Source: Eustoma russellianum (taxonomy: Eukaryota; Streptophyta; Magnoliopsida; Gentianales; Gentianaceae). From it: a DNA stretch of 64,000 nt. The position numbers were made by a program, and so were the translations under genes. Shown here piece by piece: positions 20,303-30,742 of this stretch (its first letter is position 1; every line of letters begins with the position of its first letter). The notes beneath the pieces are model-generated. The model saw only the letters and a program-made list of their open reading frames with translations. It did no database searches and was not told the origin of the DNA. Location of the stretch: positions 24,432,517 to 24,496,516 of the forward strand of contig AP025067.1 of the NCBI GenBank assembly GCA_036186865.1. Reading direction: 5' to 3'.

Positions 20303-23300
20303 GGAGATATTCCTATAGCCCAAAATTGTTATGCAGTGGCTACCCAAGGGAGTGGGGTCGTCCAGCAAATTGTTCTGGATGATCTCATTTTTCCAACAGA
20401 TGAGCGTTTACAAACAGATGACGCGGTTCAGGAATTCATCTTGGATCCAGGTCAGCCAGAGAACACAATCAAAATTGGGACCTGGATGCCAGCTGAGACT
20501 TTGGCTCAGCTCCAGAATCTGCTAAGGGAATTCGCAGAAATTTTTGCTTGGACGGCAGAAGATATGCCTGGAATCCCGACTTCCTTAGCGGAACATAGGC
20601 TTAATGTGGATCCTCAAGTCAGGCCCATTAAGCAGAAGAAAAGAAACTTTGCCCCAGAGAGGAACAAAGTGATAGCAGGAGAGGTCGAGAAACTCCTGGT
20701 GGCAAAGTTCATTGAAGAAGTCTTGTATCCGAGCTGGTTGGTCAATCCGGTAGTGGTTCCCAAACCTGACAAGACTTGGAGAATGTGTATAGACTACACC
20801 GACCTGAACAAGGCGTGCCCAAAAGATTGTTACCCCTTACCGAAGATTGACAGGTTGGTGGATTCCACCTTGGGGTATGAGGTCTTTGACTTCCTTGATG
20901 CTTTTAAAGGCTATCACCAGATTATGATGGCAAAGGAAGACCAGGAGAAGACTTCTTTCATAACAGAGATGGGCACTTATTGCTACGTCAGCATGCCTTT
21001 CGGTCTAAAAAATGCTGGGGTCACCTACCAGCGTTTGGTCAATTCATTGTTCCGAGATCAAATTGGCCGAGTTATGGAAGTTTATATTGATGATATGCTG
21101 ATCAAGAGCAGGACTCTTGACCAGTATATCTCAAACCTCCGAGAAGTGTTTGGCATCTTAAGGGAATCCCGAATGAGGCTGAACCCAAAAAAGTGTACCT
21201 TTGGTGTACGTACAGGGAAGTTTCTTGGATATATGGTTTCCAAGGAAGGGGTACAAGCTAACCCGGCCAAGATTGAAGCCTTAGAAAGCATGCACCCACC
21301 TCGGAATGTCAAGGAGGTTCAGAGGTTGACGAGCCGAATTGCTGCCTTGAGCAGATTTCTTTCTAAGTCTGCCGAGAGATCATTACCCTTCTTCCAAATC
21401 CTGAAGAAACGAATTGCCTTTCTCTGGGATGACCAATGTCAGAAAGCTTTTGATGACCTGAAAGCACACCTGACTGAGGTGCCTATGTTGACATCTCCAA
21501 TACCTGGGGAGACCTTGTATATATACTTGTCAACCTGCCATGAGGCAGTAAGTGCAGTTCTGCTCAGAGAGCAAGATGCAGTTCAAAAACCCATTTACTT
21601 CGCTAGTAAGATTCTGCATGGGGCTGAGGTGCGATATCCAAATGCTGAAAAAATTATTTTAGCATTGGTAGTGGCGGCCAGAAAGTTCCGGCCTTACCTC
21701 CAAGCTCATCCCATAATTGTGGTGACTGATCAGCCTTTGAAGCAGATTTTATCTCGGTCAGACACATCAGACCGAGCTGCTAAGTGGGCAATGGAGCTTG
21801 ATGAGTATGACATCAACTATAAGTCACGCACTTCCATTAAAGCTCAAGCTCTGGCTAACTTTCTTGCCGAAGGGATCTCTGTAGAAGAAGATCCTCCTCC
21901 AGCACAGGGATGGGTCTTATATGTAGATGGGTCTTCCTCAAAAGATGGGAGTGGAGCAGGGCTCCTAATAATTAACCCAAACGAGGAAGAGATGGAGTAC
22001 GCCTTGCGGTTTGACTTCGAGGCCACTAATAACGAGGCCGAGTATGAGGCCCTGATAGCGGGATTAAGTTTGGCTCGTAAATTGGGGGCAGAGCAAATAA
22101 CCGCCCGAAGTGACTCACAGCTCATAGTTTCTCAAATTAATGGAGACTATGAGGCCAAGGAGGACAACATGAAGCGGTATTTGGCTAAGGTCCAACATTT
22201 GAAAGGAATGTTTGAACGCTTTGTGATCGAACATATCCCCAGGTCGGCCAATAAACGAGCCGATGCATTATCTCGGCTAGCCTCATCTACCTCGGCCACA
22301 ATTGGGAAGAAGATTATTGTAGAGTTGGTAAAGCATCGTGCCTTTGATGGAAATGAAGTCTTGCAGCAAGACTATCATAATACCTGGATGGACGAGATAG
22401 TTACTTATCTACAACATCAGACCCTTCCCGAGGATAAATCACAAGCTCGGTGCCTCCGCCTGAAAGCTTCCAGGTACGCCCTCTTTAACGATCACTTGTA
22501 CAGAAAATCTTTCTCTCAGCCGTGGTTGCGGTGCGTACCTGAGGACGAAGGAGATTACATTCTTCGTGAAATGCACTTGGGCATATATGGAAGTCACTCT
22601 GGAGCACGTTCACTGGCCCACAAGTGCTATTTGGCTGGGTATTACTGGCCCACAATTCGTAAAGATGCAGAAGAGCTGGTCAAAAAGTGCTCATCATGTC
22701 AAGCTCATGCTCCAACTTCTCATTTGCCGAGTCATGAAATGACCAGTATTTCCAGTCCTTGGCCGTTTGTGCAATGGGGTATGGACTTAGAGGGGCCTCT
22801 ACCCCGAGCTCCTGGCTCGGTCAAATTCTTGCTGGTAGCGATTGATTACTTCACTAAATGGATAGAGGCCGAGCCATTGGTCACCATAACTAGGGCCCAA
22901 GTCAAAAATTTTTTATGGAAAAACATTATTTGTCGATTTGGTCTACCCCAGATCTTGATCTCAGACAACGGCAGACAGTTTGCTGAGGATCCGGTAAAGA
23001 GCTGGTGTCTTGACTTACATATCAAGCAGCGTTTTACCTCAGTAGCTCATCCTCAGTCAAACGGCCAGGTAGAGCTTGCCAACAGAATCATCAAGGACGG
23101 TTTGAAAAAGCGACTGGATAAAGCTGGCACAAGTTGGGTCGAAGAATTGCCCAGCGTATTATGGGCTCACCGGACAACTCCCTCAACTTCAACAAAGGAA
23201 ACTCCTTTCTCACTGGTATATGGCACCGAGGCCATTATTCCTGCAGAGATCGGATCTACTTCAACTCGAGTGGATTATTACTCAGCTACTGATAATAATC

Positions 23301-23617
23301 AAGAATTACGACTGAACTTGGATGATCTCGAGCGGAAGAGAGACCAAGCGCGCATCCGTATGGCTCAGTATAAGAATTTAATCTCCCAGCATTACAATTC
23401 TCGGGTACGACCGAGATCTTTTCGAGTGGGAGATTTGGTGATGCGTGACAACGAAGTCAGTCATGCTATGTCGGCAGGAACCTTTAATTCCAAGTGGGAA
23501 GGTCCTTATCGCATTGTTGAAGTATTTCCAACGGGAGCTTACAAGTTACAAACTTTGGAAGGACGAACTCTTCCACGGACTTGGCACATTTCTCATCTCA
23601 GACTTCTGCATCAATGA
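20303..23617 (+). CDS. Element D pol: RT, RNase H, second RNase H, integrase
   Basis: 1104 uninterrupted codons, continuing the gag-pro frame after the TAG at 20300. Reverse transcriptase shows FDFLDAFKGYHQI near 20885 and YIDD at 21083-21094 (Ile in the second place). A standard RT-connected RNase H follows (YASKILHGAE near 21600, VVTDQPL near 21720). A second, archaeal-type RNase H has YVDGSSS at 21920, then NNEAEYEALIAG near 22030 and ARSDSQLI near 22105. Integrase has a zinc-binding start (KKCSSCQ, 22685) and a core with MDLEGP (22782), ISDNGRQF (22960) and NGQVE (23060). A C-terminal KWEGPYRIVEV segment ends at a TGA at 23615-23617. This is the best preserved part of the element. As a separate unit it has no natural ATG, because in an intact copy it is made as part of the gag-pro-pol polyprotein. 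Confidence 0.93.
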   Translation, partial: GDIPIAQNCYAVATQGSGVVQQIVLDDLIFPTDERLQTDDAVQEFILDPGQPENTIKIGTWMPAETLAQLQNLLREFAEIFAWTAEDMPGIPTSLAEHRLNVDPQVRPIKQKKRNFAPERNKVIAGEVEKLLVAKFIEEVLYPSWLVNPVVVPKPDKTWRMCIDYTDLNKACPKDCYPLPKIDRLVDSTLGYEVFDFLDAFKGYHQIMMAKEDQEKTSFITEMGTYCYVSMPFGLKNAGVTYQRLVNSLFRDQIGRVMEVYIDDMLIKSRTLDQYISNLREVFGILRESRMRLNPKKCTFGVRTGKFLGYMVSKEGVQANPAKIEALESMHPPRNVKEVQRLTSRIAALSRFLSKSAERSLPFFQILKKRIAFLWDDQCQKAFDDLKAHLTEVPMLTSPIPGETLYIYLSTCHEAVSAVLLREQDAVQKPIYFASKILHGAEVRYPNAEKIILALVVAARKFRPYLQAHPIIVVTDQPLKQILSRSDTSDRAAKWAMELDEYDINYKSRTSIKAQALANFLAEGISVEEDPPPAQGWVLYVDGSSSKDGSGAGLLIINPNEEEMEYALRFDFEATNNEAEYEALIAGLSLARKLGAEQITARSDSQLIVSQINGDYEAKEDNMKRYLAKVQHLKGMFERFVIEHIPRSANKRADALSRLASSTSATIGKKIIVELVKHRAFDGNEVLQQDYHNTWMDEIVTYLQHQTLPEDKSQARCLRLKASRYALFNDHLYRKSFSQPWLRCVPEDEGDYILREMHLGIYGSHSGARSLAHKCYLAGYYWPTIRKDAEELVKKCSSCQAHAPTSHLPSHEMTSISSPWPFVQWGMDLEGPLPRAPGSVKFLLVAIDYFTKWIEAEPLVTITRAQVKNFLWKNIICRFGLPQILISDNGRQFAEDPVKSWCLDLHIKQRFTSVAHPQSNGQVELANRIIKDGLKKRLDKAGTSWVEELPSVLWAHRTTPSTSTKETPFSLVYGTEAIIPAEIGSTSTRVDYYSATDNNQELRLNLDDLERKRDQARIRMAQYKNLISQHYNSRVRPRSFRVGDLVMRDNEVSHAMSAGTFNSKWEGPYRIVEVFPTGAYKLQTLEGRTLPRTWHISHLRLLHQ

Positions 23618-23719
23618 TGTAAATTGTAACTACTTTGTATATGAATACAAGTTTTTTCTGAGGCATCTACCAAGGGCCAAGTGTCCAAGCAAAGTCTGAG
23701 CACCGTGGAAAACTCATAT
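23618..23719 (+). other. Spacer after pol of element D
   Basis: About 100 bases of 3' untranslated DNA between the pol stop and the tandem array. No feature seen. Confidence 0.5.
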
Positions 23720-24290
23720 AAGACCTCGGCAGGTCCGAGGCAAAAGACCTCGCAGATTCGAGGCAAATGCCCGCTAAAGGATACATTAAGACCTCGGCAG
23801 GTCCGAAGCAAAAGACCTCGCAGGTTCGAGGCAAATGCCCGCTAAAGGATACATTAAGACCTCGGCAGGTCCGAGACAAAAGACCTCGCAGGTTCGAGGC
23901 AAATGCCCGTTAAAGGGTACATTAAGACCTCGACAGGTCCGAGGCAAAAGACCTCGCAGGTTCGAGGCAAATGCCCGTTAAAGGGTACATTAAGACCTTG
24001 GCAGGTCCGAGGCGAAAGACCCAGGCAAGTCTGAGGTAAAAGACCTCGCAAGCTCGAGGCAAATGTCCGTAAAAAGGGAGTATTAAAACCTCGTCAAGTC
24101 CGGGATGAAAGACTGTTAAACGGCAGATTTAGACCTCGGCAGGTCTGAGGCGAAAACTTGTTAAAAGTAAGAGTAAGACCAAGGTAAGGCCAAGGCACTT
24201 ACCTATTCAAAAGAAAAACAAGACCTTGGCATGTCCGAGGCAAAAATCAAAGAATTGATCCATAAAACTTCGGCAGATCTGAGGAAAGAG
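23720..24290. repeat. 68-bp tandem repeats with built-in hairpins
   Basis: Four near-perfect 68-bp units (23720-23991) followed by decayed partial units to about 24290. Each unit carries two imperfect or perfect inverted repeats: CCTCGG-CAGGT-CCGAGG (for example 23724-23740) and CCTCG-CAGGTT-CGAGG. The array lies between the end of sense pol and the 3' end of the antisense gene. Tandem repeats at this place are common in Tat elements; the regular hairpins are notable. Confidence 0.92.
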
Positions 24291-24678
24291 TTTATTGAAG
24301 AAAATACTTGTGCAAGCAAGCCCCATGCTTTCTCTTAAGAAAGCCGAAGTAAAGTTAAGCAAGGCATAACTTTAATCCAAGTCAGAGCTTGATCTGAACA
24401 AGGCAAAGTTTATACCAAACTCACGAATGATCTAGTTCAGCTCGAGTAACAGGTTCATTCTGACTTGAAGACTTAGTTTAATTTCAACAAAGGTGATCCA
24501 ATTCATTAAGACTAACATACAAAGTTAGCAGTGATAGTATTGACAAATAAACTTAACAAAGACATTAAAGACAAAGAAGATAGCTGAGCCAAAAAGTTGG
24601 AGATTTTCATTGATCTAAACATTGAAGTACATATTGATGCCTGGCTGCTAAAAGTAAAACAAAGAAGAGCCTTAAAGC
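24291..24678. other. Non-coding spacer of element D
   Basis: AT-richer DNA between the repeat array and the antisense gene. It presumably contains the 3' untranslated end of that gene. No other signal seen. Confidence 0.4.
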
Positions 24679-24989
24679 CTAATCATCCTTATCTTCATCC
24701 CTCAAGTCAGCTCCATCAACAAATTTTTGGAATAACTCTTCAAATTCCTGAGCTGCGAGGGGATTGTAGAGGTCGGCAATACGACGGTCTTTTCTGTTCA
24801 GGTCTGGATGAACTTGAGCACAGGCATCGATAACATTTCTTTGGCCGACCTCCATGGTTGAGCCTTGAATCAGAAGCAAGTTCTCTTCAAAGAATCTGGA
24901 TTTTCTGAAGTCCTGAAGAGTCTTGATCTCAGCATCCATCAGGTTTTGGCGCAGCAGGTTAATCACTTCTGATCAGCTTCGGTCCTCTA

Positions 24990-25289
24990 CGCCATCTCAG
25001 TCATATTTTTCTTCAAATACTCAACCTCAGTGATTGATTGAGTGGAGGTCAGCTCCAGGTCAGCCACCTTATTCTCCAACTCATCCACCTTGGAGTTGGA
25101 GGTGGCCAACCTCATCTCAGCGTCCTCGGCCTTTTGGTAGAGTTTGGTGGTTCCAGCCTCTAGGTCAGTGACCTTTTGGGTTAGCTCGGCCCTTCTCTTC
25201 TCAGATTCTTCAAGTTGTTTCCGAGTGGTCTCGAGCTCCCCAAGGAAATTCCTGCAGCGGGTCACCACCTCCATCTCTTGGCCTCGGAT
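24990..25289 (-). CDS. Antisense gene exon 4, coiled coil
   Basis: Acceptor TGTGACAG|ATCCG. About 100 codons with strong heptad character (LEESEKRRAELTQKVTDLE and so on) until a TAG at 24989-24987. A coiled coil at the C-terminal end is usual in this protein family. Confidence 0.6.
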
Positions 25290-25365
25290 CTGTCACAAGG
25301 ATAAAGTTAGGCAAAAAGACATGCTGGCAAGAATAAACTAAGTGTTCAAAGAGAAATTTGCTTAC

Positions 25366-25751
25366 CAGAGCCATGTTGCACATAAAGGCATCCATCAGGG
25401 TAGCAAAGGAAGCTGCCCTGAACATTTGAAGGTCCTGGGGCAAGATTGCTGCCCTGTTCAACCTTTCAGCCACAGCAGGATTCTAGGTTGTATCCCCTTC
25501 AGAGAACCCGATTAGAATCGGATCCTCGGTATTCCCCGGCTGAGGCAGGATTTCTTCAGCCGGGCCAGTGGAGATCATTTTCGGGGGCTGAGATGGCCCC
25601 GGATCACGACTGCTGGAGCCTTCACCCTGTTGTCTCTTCCGGGGGCGGAGGCTGGAGCCTTCATCAGCATCCTCTGGAATTCCAGAATCAGCTGGAGCCT
25701 GAGGTAGAGCATCAACCTCAGGCTCATCATCAGCAATTGTAATTGGCAGAG
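25366..25751 (-). pseudogene. Antisense gene exon 3 with in-frame TAG
   Basis: Acceptor CTCTGCAG|CTCTG, donor GCTCTG|GTAAG. It is acidic then basic. The TAG at 25485-25483 is in frame and fits a CAG-to-TAG change. Confidence 0.6.
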
Positions 25752-25835
25752 CTGCAGAGAAGAGAAAACAAGTCAAAACTCAAATAAATGTTAAAACACT
25801 TAAGAAAATCCCTACGTCTAAGGAAGGGGTTCTAC

Positions 25836-26012
25836 CTGGCTCAGGCTCCGCCGCTTCGGGCTCAGCAACAGCAACACTTGGAGCTAGGGGCGTCGCTGAA
25901 GTAGAGGCCCCTCCAGAACTCAAAGCTGCTAACCTCCTCTCTCTCCGAAGCCTTTTTCTGGCCTGATTCTCGGCCATTATTTTAGCACGGCTCAGGGATC
26001 CAGACATGGCAC
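25836..26012 (-). CDS. Antisense gene exon 2
   Basis: Acceptor GGCGCAG|GTGCC, donor GCCAG|GTAGAA. It enters with two bases and leaves with one, matching its neighbours. It encodes a basic, then Ala/Ser/Pro-rich stretch (LSRAKIMAENQARKR). Confidence 0.65.
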
Positions 26013-26087
26013 CTGCGCCCAGAGTTAAACAGTTAGATGCTAAAAACAGATTGAAAGTATTGAAAATTCAAAGGCCACAATAGCCAC

Positions 26088-27060
26088 CTCGGAGGATGGT
26101 TAGCTGATCTGGAGAAGAGGCCCGATAGTCATCACCAATTGCCGAGTGGGCTATATCAGCAGCCATCCAGACATCATAGTCAACTTTGTGCCAATCGATG
26201 ACAATTGGAGCTGACCGAATTCTGTCTGCCTCATCGCAGTACTCCTGGCTCGGCCATGTATTATGAACTCTACCTCGCTTCCAGGTAGTTTCGCTCGGCA
26301 GATCAGATCTTAAAATGTAAAAGAATTTTTCCTTCCATCTCTTATTAGAGGAAGGAATGTCGATGGCAAAAGGGAAGTCAATACTAGACCTACGCTTGCT
26401 GAAATAGTACCAACTATGCGAAGTCTGGCATGCAAAAAGGGCTCGAAAAATAGTGGTATTGAAGGAAAATTCAATGAGATGGAGGAGAAGAATATAACAA
26501 AGAATGAGTTTGAGGCCATTCGGCTGAATTTGTGGAAGTCTGGGCCCGTAAGCCCACATAACACGAATAACGGGCTCGGGAACAGGAAGACTGAAGCCAG
26601 ACTTGAAGTAATCTTCATAAACTGCTTCATAACCCCTAGGGGGATCACAAGCAGTCTGACCCGGCAAAGGAAGAAGGGGTTGAAAACGATTTCTGTCTAT
26701 TTTGTAATATTTACAAATCCTACTTAGGTCGGCCTCGGTCAAGCTAGAGGTGGTCTCTTGGACCATAGGAGTTGGCCGACCTCTTACAGAAGAACGAGAA
26801 GGACCCCCCTCAGGGGCCAGAGGGTTTACAGGCACCGGAGCAGGAGCAACCCTCACTGGCTCCGGCGAAGAGCTGATCACAGTCAAGGCTCTGCTAGATT
26901 GAGCAGAGTCTCCGGTGGCAGGAAGCAAATTGCCGATGGGAAGGTCATTGGCAGAAGAAGATCTGCCGGACGGCAACGGAGAAGCAATAGTTTCTCCGCT
27001 CCCGGCGGCATAAGAACCACCCTCAGAAAGGTTCTGGGAATCATAAGATGGAGAAGACAT
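26088..27060 (-). CDS. Antisense gene exon 1 (324 codons plus 1 nt)
   Basis: Open from the ATG at 27060 to the donor at 26088/26087 (CCGAG|GTGGCT). It contains the conserved family block. The N-terminal ~110 residues are Ser/Pro-rich and look disordered. Confidence 0.7.
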
Positions 27061-27240
27061 TTTGAAGACGAAAGGAGTACTTACAGAGAGTTCGAAGAAA
27101 AAGAGACGCCGGAGGATGGAACGAAGGTTGATGGAGGCTGGAACTCGCCGGGAACAGAAGAACTCGCCGGAGAAGAAAGTAAAATGCCGGAAGAGAAAAA
27201 ATGAGAGCAAATAAAGAGTGAGAACAGCCTGGGAAGGTCA

Positions 27241-27249
27241 ATTTATAGG
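27241..27249 (-). promoter_or_regulatory. Possible TATA box for the antisense gene
   Basis: On the minus strand the sequence reads CCCTATAAATTG, about 180 bases upstream of the exon 1 ATG. It would place transcription start near 27215. Confidence 0.45.
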
Positions 27250-27578
27250 GTTTCATCTCGACAGTCCAAAGGTCACTCGAAGTAAATGCCCAACGGTTCG
27301 TGAAACGGCGGATTTCAGAAAGCTGCTCTACTGACGCTTCGTGTTCTGCGCGAACAGCAAATGCGCAGGATGAACCAATCATAATTAGACGCGTGCCCAA
27401 CAGAGAAATCGTACTGCAGGATCTAGTCAGAATTAGCTTATCAGTTCAGCCAGAAGCTATCATTAGCGCATCGTACATTGTGCCCCTAATAAGTACGTTA
27501 ACCGGCCTAATTAGATCTTGACTCGAGAAAAATCTGAGCAGATTAGCCTGCCCTTTCAGTTCATCTCGGCCAGACTAA

Positions 27579-27591
27579 TCTGGGGGGCAAG
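27579..27591 (+). other. Polypurine tract of element D
   Basis: CTGGGGGGCAAG directly precedes the 3' LTR start TGATGAGCC. Confidence 0.8.
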
Positions 27592-28550
27592 TGATGAGCC
27601 AAAAAATACCCCTCGTTAGTCAATCACGGTCAGCCCGTTAGTCAATAACAGTCAACGCTGAAGTAGGGCATAAAAATGGTTAGTGCGGCGGGTCGGCCTG
27701 GAGGTTGACAAGGTCAAATACGGACAAATAGTCCATCTCGGCCACAGGGCCCCACCGCCATCTCGCCTACAGGACCTCTCGGTCATCTCGGCCAGGTAAC
27801 CTCAGTGCCCCCTGGGGGCTAAGGATTTCGCCTCGGCCCGTAGTTCCATCTCGGCCAAAGAGTCGGGCTCGGCCTCGGATCCGACCTACTTACTGACCTC
27901 GGACCGCCTTTAGTGGCGTCAGCCACGAGCATCATGAAGGGCCCACCAATGCTCTTCGAAGTCGGCCACTTTCATCTCGGCATGCTGACCCCACATCATC
28001 AGCCATCTCGGGCACTTCTGAGTGCTTCTAGAAGACTTCATCTCGGTTCTAGGAGTTTACCCCAGGTAATTCTACCAGGTGAAACTCCCAGCCAGGTGTC
28101 CCAAGCTAGCTTATTCAGCTCAGCACCAAGCCACGTGGCGAGCATACAAGAGCAAGAGTCACCCGACTGACCTCCTTGCCTGTCACGATATCTGAGCTCT
28201 GCCCATGCATTGGCCCAAGCCGCCATATAAAAAGGCCGAGCAGCAGGAGAGAGGAGGACAAGTAACAACAAACTCTGAAAAACTACACGCCAGTAACTCA
28301 TCTTCTCCACAGTGAAAACGCAGGTTTTACAGAAAACCTCAATTTACTAAACCTTCATCATACATAAACCTCTCCTCAAAAATGGCCTTGACTGACTTGA
28401 GCGTCGGAGGGTATTACCCGGGGCCATAGATCCCGGGTCCCCTGACCTTTTCTCTTTGTGCAGGTCAGCAACTCGTTCACTAAGGACAACTGACGGAGTT
28501 CTAACGGCACCACATCAGACAAATACTTGGTGATAAATCCGACATCATCA
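27592..28550 (+). repeat. Element D 3' LTR
   Basis: 959 bp, closely similar to the 5' LTR, ending GACATCATCA. The following AAATT is the probable target duplication (GAATT on the left). Confidence 0.95.
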
Positions 28551-29237
28551 AAATTCATATATTCTTATTTGGACAGGGAACCGTGGTTCTAACATAGTAT
28601 CCCTTCTCAAGCCGACTTTGATAAGAAAACTAGCTATATGCCCTGTGCCTCCGGTCACAAAACACTCCCATTTATAAAAAAAAAAATAACTTATCCATAA
28701 AATAACTAGCAACCTCATTAATTTAAAAGTCTATTTCAATTAATAAATAATAATGCACTAATTATTCAATTAAATAATTCACCCATCACTTAATGCTATC
28801 ACGGTGCCCTCTAGGTTTCTAGCATGAAGACAGTAAATCCATATAGACTAAAGTAAATGACTAGGATTATTTTTTGGCTGTCCAACATGATAGAAAAATG
28901 ATAGTGAACCATAAACCACTTATAAACAAGTATCATGCAATTAATTTTCTTCGTCCTAGTTTCCAAAATATTAGTGATAGGTGAAGCATTATTATAAATA
29001 ATAATATTTACTCGGTTCTAGAAATATCATGGCTTATCAAGACAGTTATATTTCAACTAAGAGACCGGGATATAAACTTCATAATCAAAGGAAGAGATGA
29101 ATCCTCTTTTAACACATACTATTTTTTCTACACTTCATGTAGTACCCAAGTTCCAGATAAATATAGACGTATCTCAACACTACGTTAAAGGAGTTAAAAT
29201 AGCACAATTCATACCTGAAGTAAAAGCATGTCTTAAG
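28551..29237. other. Unassigned AT-rich DNA
   Basis: No coding capacity and no recognisable repeat boundary. Together with 30143-30500 it formed one continuous stretch before the solo LTR inserted. Confidence 0.4.
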
Positions 29238-30142
29238 TGTAGCGTCCCGCTCCCGAACCTTAGCATTGGAAACGGTACACCCGTCGTAGTCTGCTACGAG
29301 AACTACAACGCGTCGTCAATAAATAAAAAATTAATATAAATTTATACAGAGAAGACAATAAATAAGAGAAAAATTTTATTGTAATGAATTGAGAAGAAGT
29401 GTGATAATGATGAAGAAGAAAAGAGGGAAAAAATTGTGTTATGTGACATATTACATTGCATTTCATGACACGTGTATTGTCTCTCGGAAAGTGTGGCCCT
29501 ATGAGGCATGTGACCCTATATAACGTGTGGCCGTATGAGGCGTGTGGCCTGAAGAGGCGTGTGGTAGGATTACCTCGAGGTTCATGCATTGCACGGTAGA
29601 GAGACATACATTTGTGTGTTGAGATAACGTTGCGTGTGACACAGGCATGCATCATGACATCGCATAACTGTCGTGTTGTGCTTTTATTTACTTACTCAAT
29701 TATTCATGTTTATACATGTACTACATGTTATTTGATGCATTATATGGAATTGTTCGGAAAGAGGCGGGAACCTACTGGTGATATTTTTATATCACTCACC
29801 CCTATATTTTTTTCTCAGGTGGACCAGAGTATGACTTTATTTATATAGAAGACGGAGCGGAGTACGGCCAGTGGGGTAGTTAGAGACAGAAGATGTTTAC
29901 TTTGGCAGTTTTATTTCCTTTATGTTGATATGTAATAATGAACTTAGATTTGGTACTTATCTGATGTTGGATTTTGGATGCTGAAATAAAATGAATGTTT
30001 ATTTTATTTATTTCGTTTTCACTGTGAAAATTTCTACGTCACTGCCGAAGTGTAAGATAATTGAACGACGCCTTATAGTTCTCGTAGCAGACTACCGCAG
30101 GTGCACCATTTCTAATGTAGGGTTCGAGAACGGGACGCTACA
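29238..30142 (+). mobile_element. Solo LTR, gypsy (related to element A), with terminal inverted repeats
   Basis: Begins TGTAGCGTCCCG, ends CGGGACGCTACA, and is flanked by TTAAG on both sides (29233-29237, 30143-30147). Its right end and several internal phrases (GTGTGGCC...GAGGCGTGTGG, CGTGTGACACAG, TCACTCACC) match the LTR of element A, so it is a solo LTR of that broad family. Unusually, its first ~80 bases are an inverted copy (roughly 85% identical) of its last ~80. Confidence 0.8.
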
Positions 30143-30595
30143 TTAAGTTTAGATATTATTCCACTTTCTTCAAGTTGATAAGCACATGTATTCTCAACCG
30201 TTGTTCAATCCAGATAACTCTTTTAGCTTTAGAGTATCTACCTGGAAAACTATCCTTTGGTTAGGAAAGAATGATCTCTAGTCATCATATGCATTGGTCT
30301 TAATTATTAACGTTCCTTCTTAATAATTAACTCGACCAAAGATGATGTTTAAGAATATATATTTATAAATTTCTCACTGATAATAAATCCTTAATTATCA
30401 ATTTGTGACATCATAACTAAGGACTTTAGTATTTAATTATTGCGACCGAAAATTAATAAATAAAATAATAAGTTTTATTATTACTTATACAACACTCGTA
30501 AGCACATCTAATCTCTTCGGACAGTGTGCGTAACACTTCCTTTTCATGCGTCACCGTAAAAACTCTCGGATGGGACGTTCCATTTCTTCCAATAT
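30143..30595. other. Unassigned AT-rich DNA
   Basis: Right-hand continuation of the DNA interrupted by the solo LTR. No gene seen. Confidence 0.4.
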
Positions 30596-30742
30596 ACCCG
30601 TTGGAATGTACGACGTGTGCATTAACATTGGATGGGGATCGATTGGGATCACCTGACCCCTTCTCCGTGACCGTCCGTTACGTGGCAGCAGGGGGTGGTG
30701 AAGCATTCGGCGGTGAGGGGATCTTTTCCCGATGGGGTTGAT
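30596..30742. repeat. Possible MITE relative (GTGGCAGCAGGGGGTGG family)
   Basis: Contains TACGTGGCAGCAGGGGGTGG and GGCGGTGAGGGGATC, resembling the MITE at 36815-37008. The ends pair poorly, so it is decayed or partial. Confidence 0.35.

Larger units (their letters stand above)
24679..27060 (-). pseudogene. Antisense gene of element D (Transposase_28/PF04195-like), spliced, with one nonsense codon and a 3' frameshift
   Basis: Runs opposite to gag-pol. Exon 1, 27060-26088, starts MSSPSYDSQ and carries a block resembling the 'putative gypsy type transposon' family: GYEAVYEDYFKSGFSLPVPE near 26635, then PNGLKLILCYILLLHL, WYYFSKR and a WKEKFFYI piece. Introns with GT-AG ends and matching phases follow at 26087-26013, 25835-25752 and 25365-25290 (75, 84 and 76 nt). 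Exon 2 is 26012-25836 (basic, RKRLRRERR). Exon 3 is 25751-25366 and has an in-frame TAG at 25485-25483. Exon 4 starts at 25289 and is coiled-coil-like (heptads, Glu/Lys-rich) until a TAG at 24989. A further frame, 24966-24679, continues the acidic C-terminus. Joined length would be about 700 residues. Function is unknown in the family; plant Tat elements carry such antisense genes. The start at 27060 is preferred to an in-frame ATG at 27210 because the latter is right at the predicted transcription start. Confidence 0.75.
17189..28550 (+). mobile_element. Element D: Tat-lineage Ty3-gypsy retrotransposon (11.4 kb)
   Basis: LTRs of 957 and 959 bp (17189-18145, 27592-28550) begin TGATGAGCC and end CATCATCA, and differ at a modest number of sites. 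Flanks are GAATT and AAATT, a 5-bp duplication with one mismatch. Internal order is PBS, gag-pro-pol in one frame, a hairpin tandem array, an antisense spliced gene, a polypurine tract. A second, archaeal-type RNase H after the normal one and an antisense gene between pol and the 3' LTR are hallmarks of the Tat lineage (Ogre/Retand-type elements). The sense polyprotein has four nonsense codons. Confidence 0.93.

Noticed and set aside
23720..24290. CRISPR-like array after pol of element D
   Set aside because: Units are contiguous 68-bp tandem copies without variable spacers, in a plant element.
26416..27204. Plus-strand frames opposite the antisense gene of element D
   Set aside because: The minus strand has the family block and the spliced structure; the plus frames have neither.
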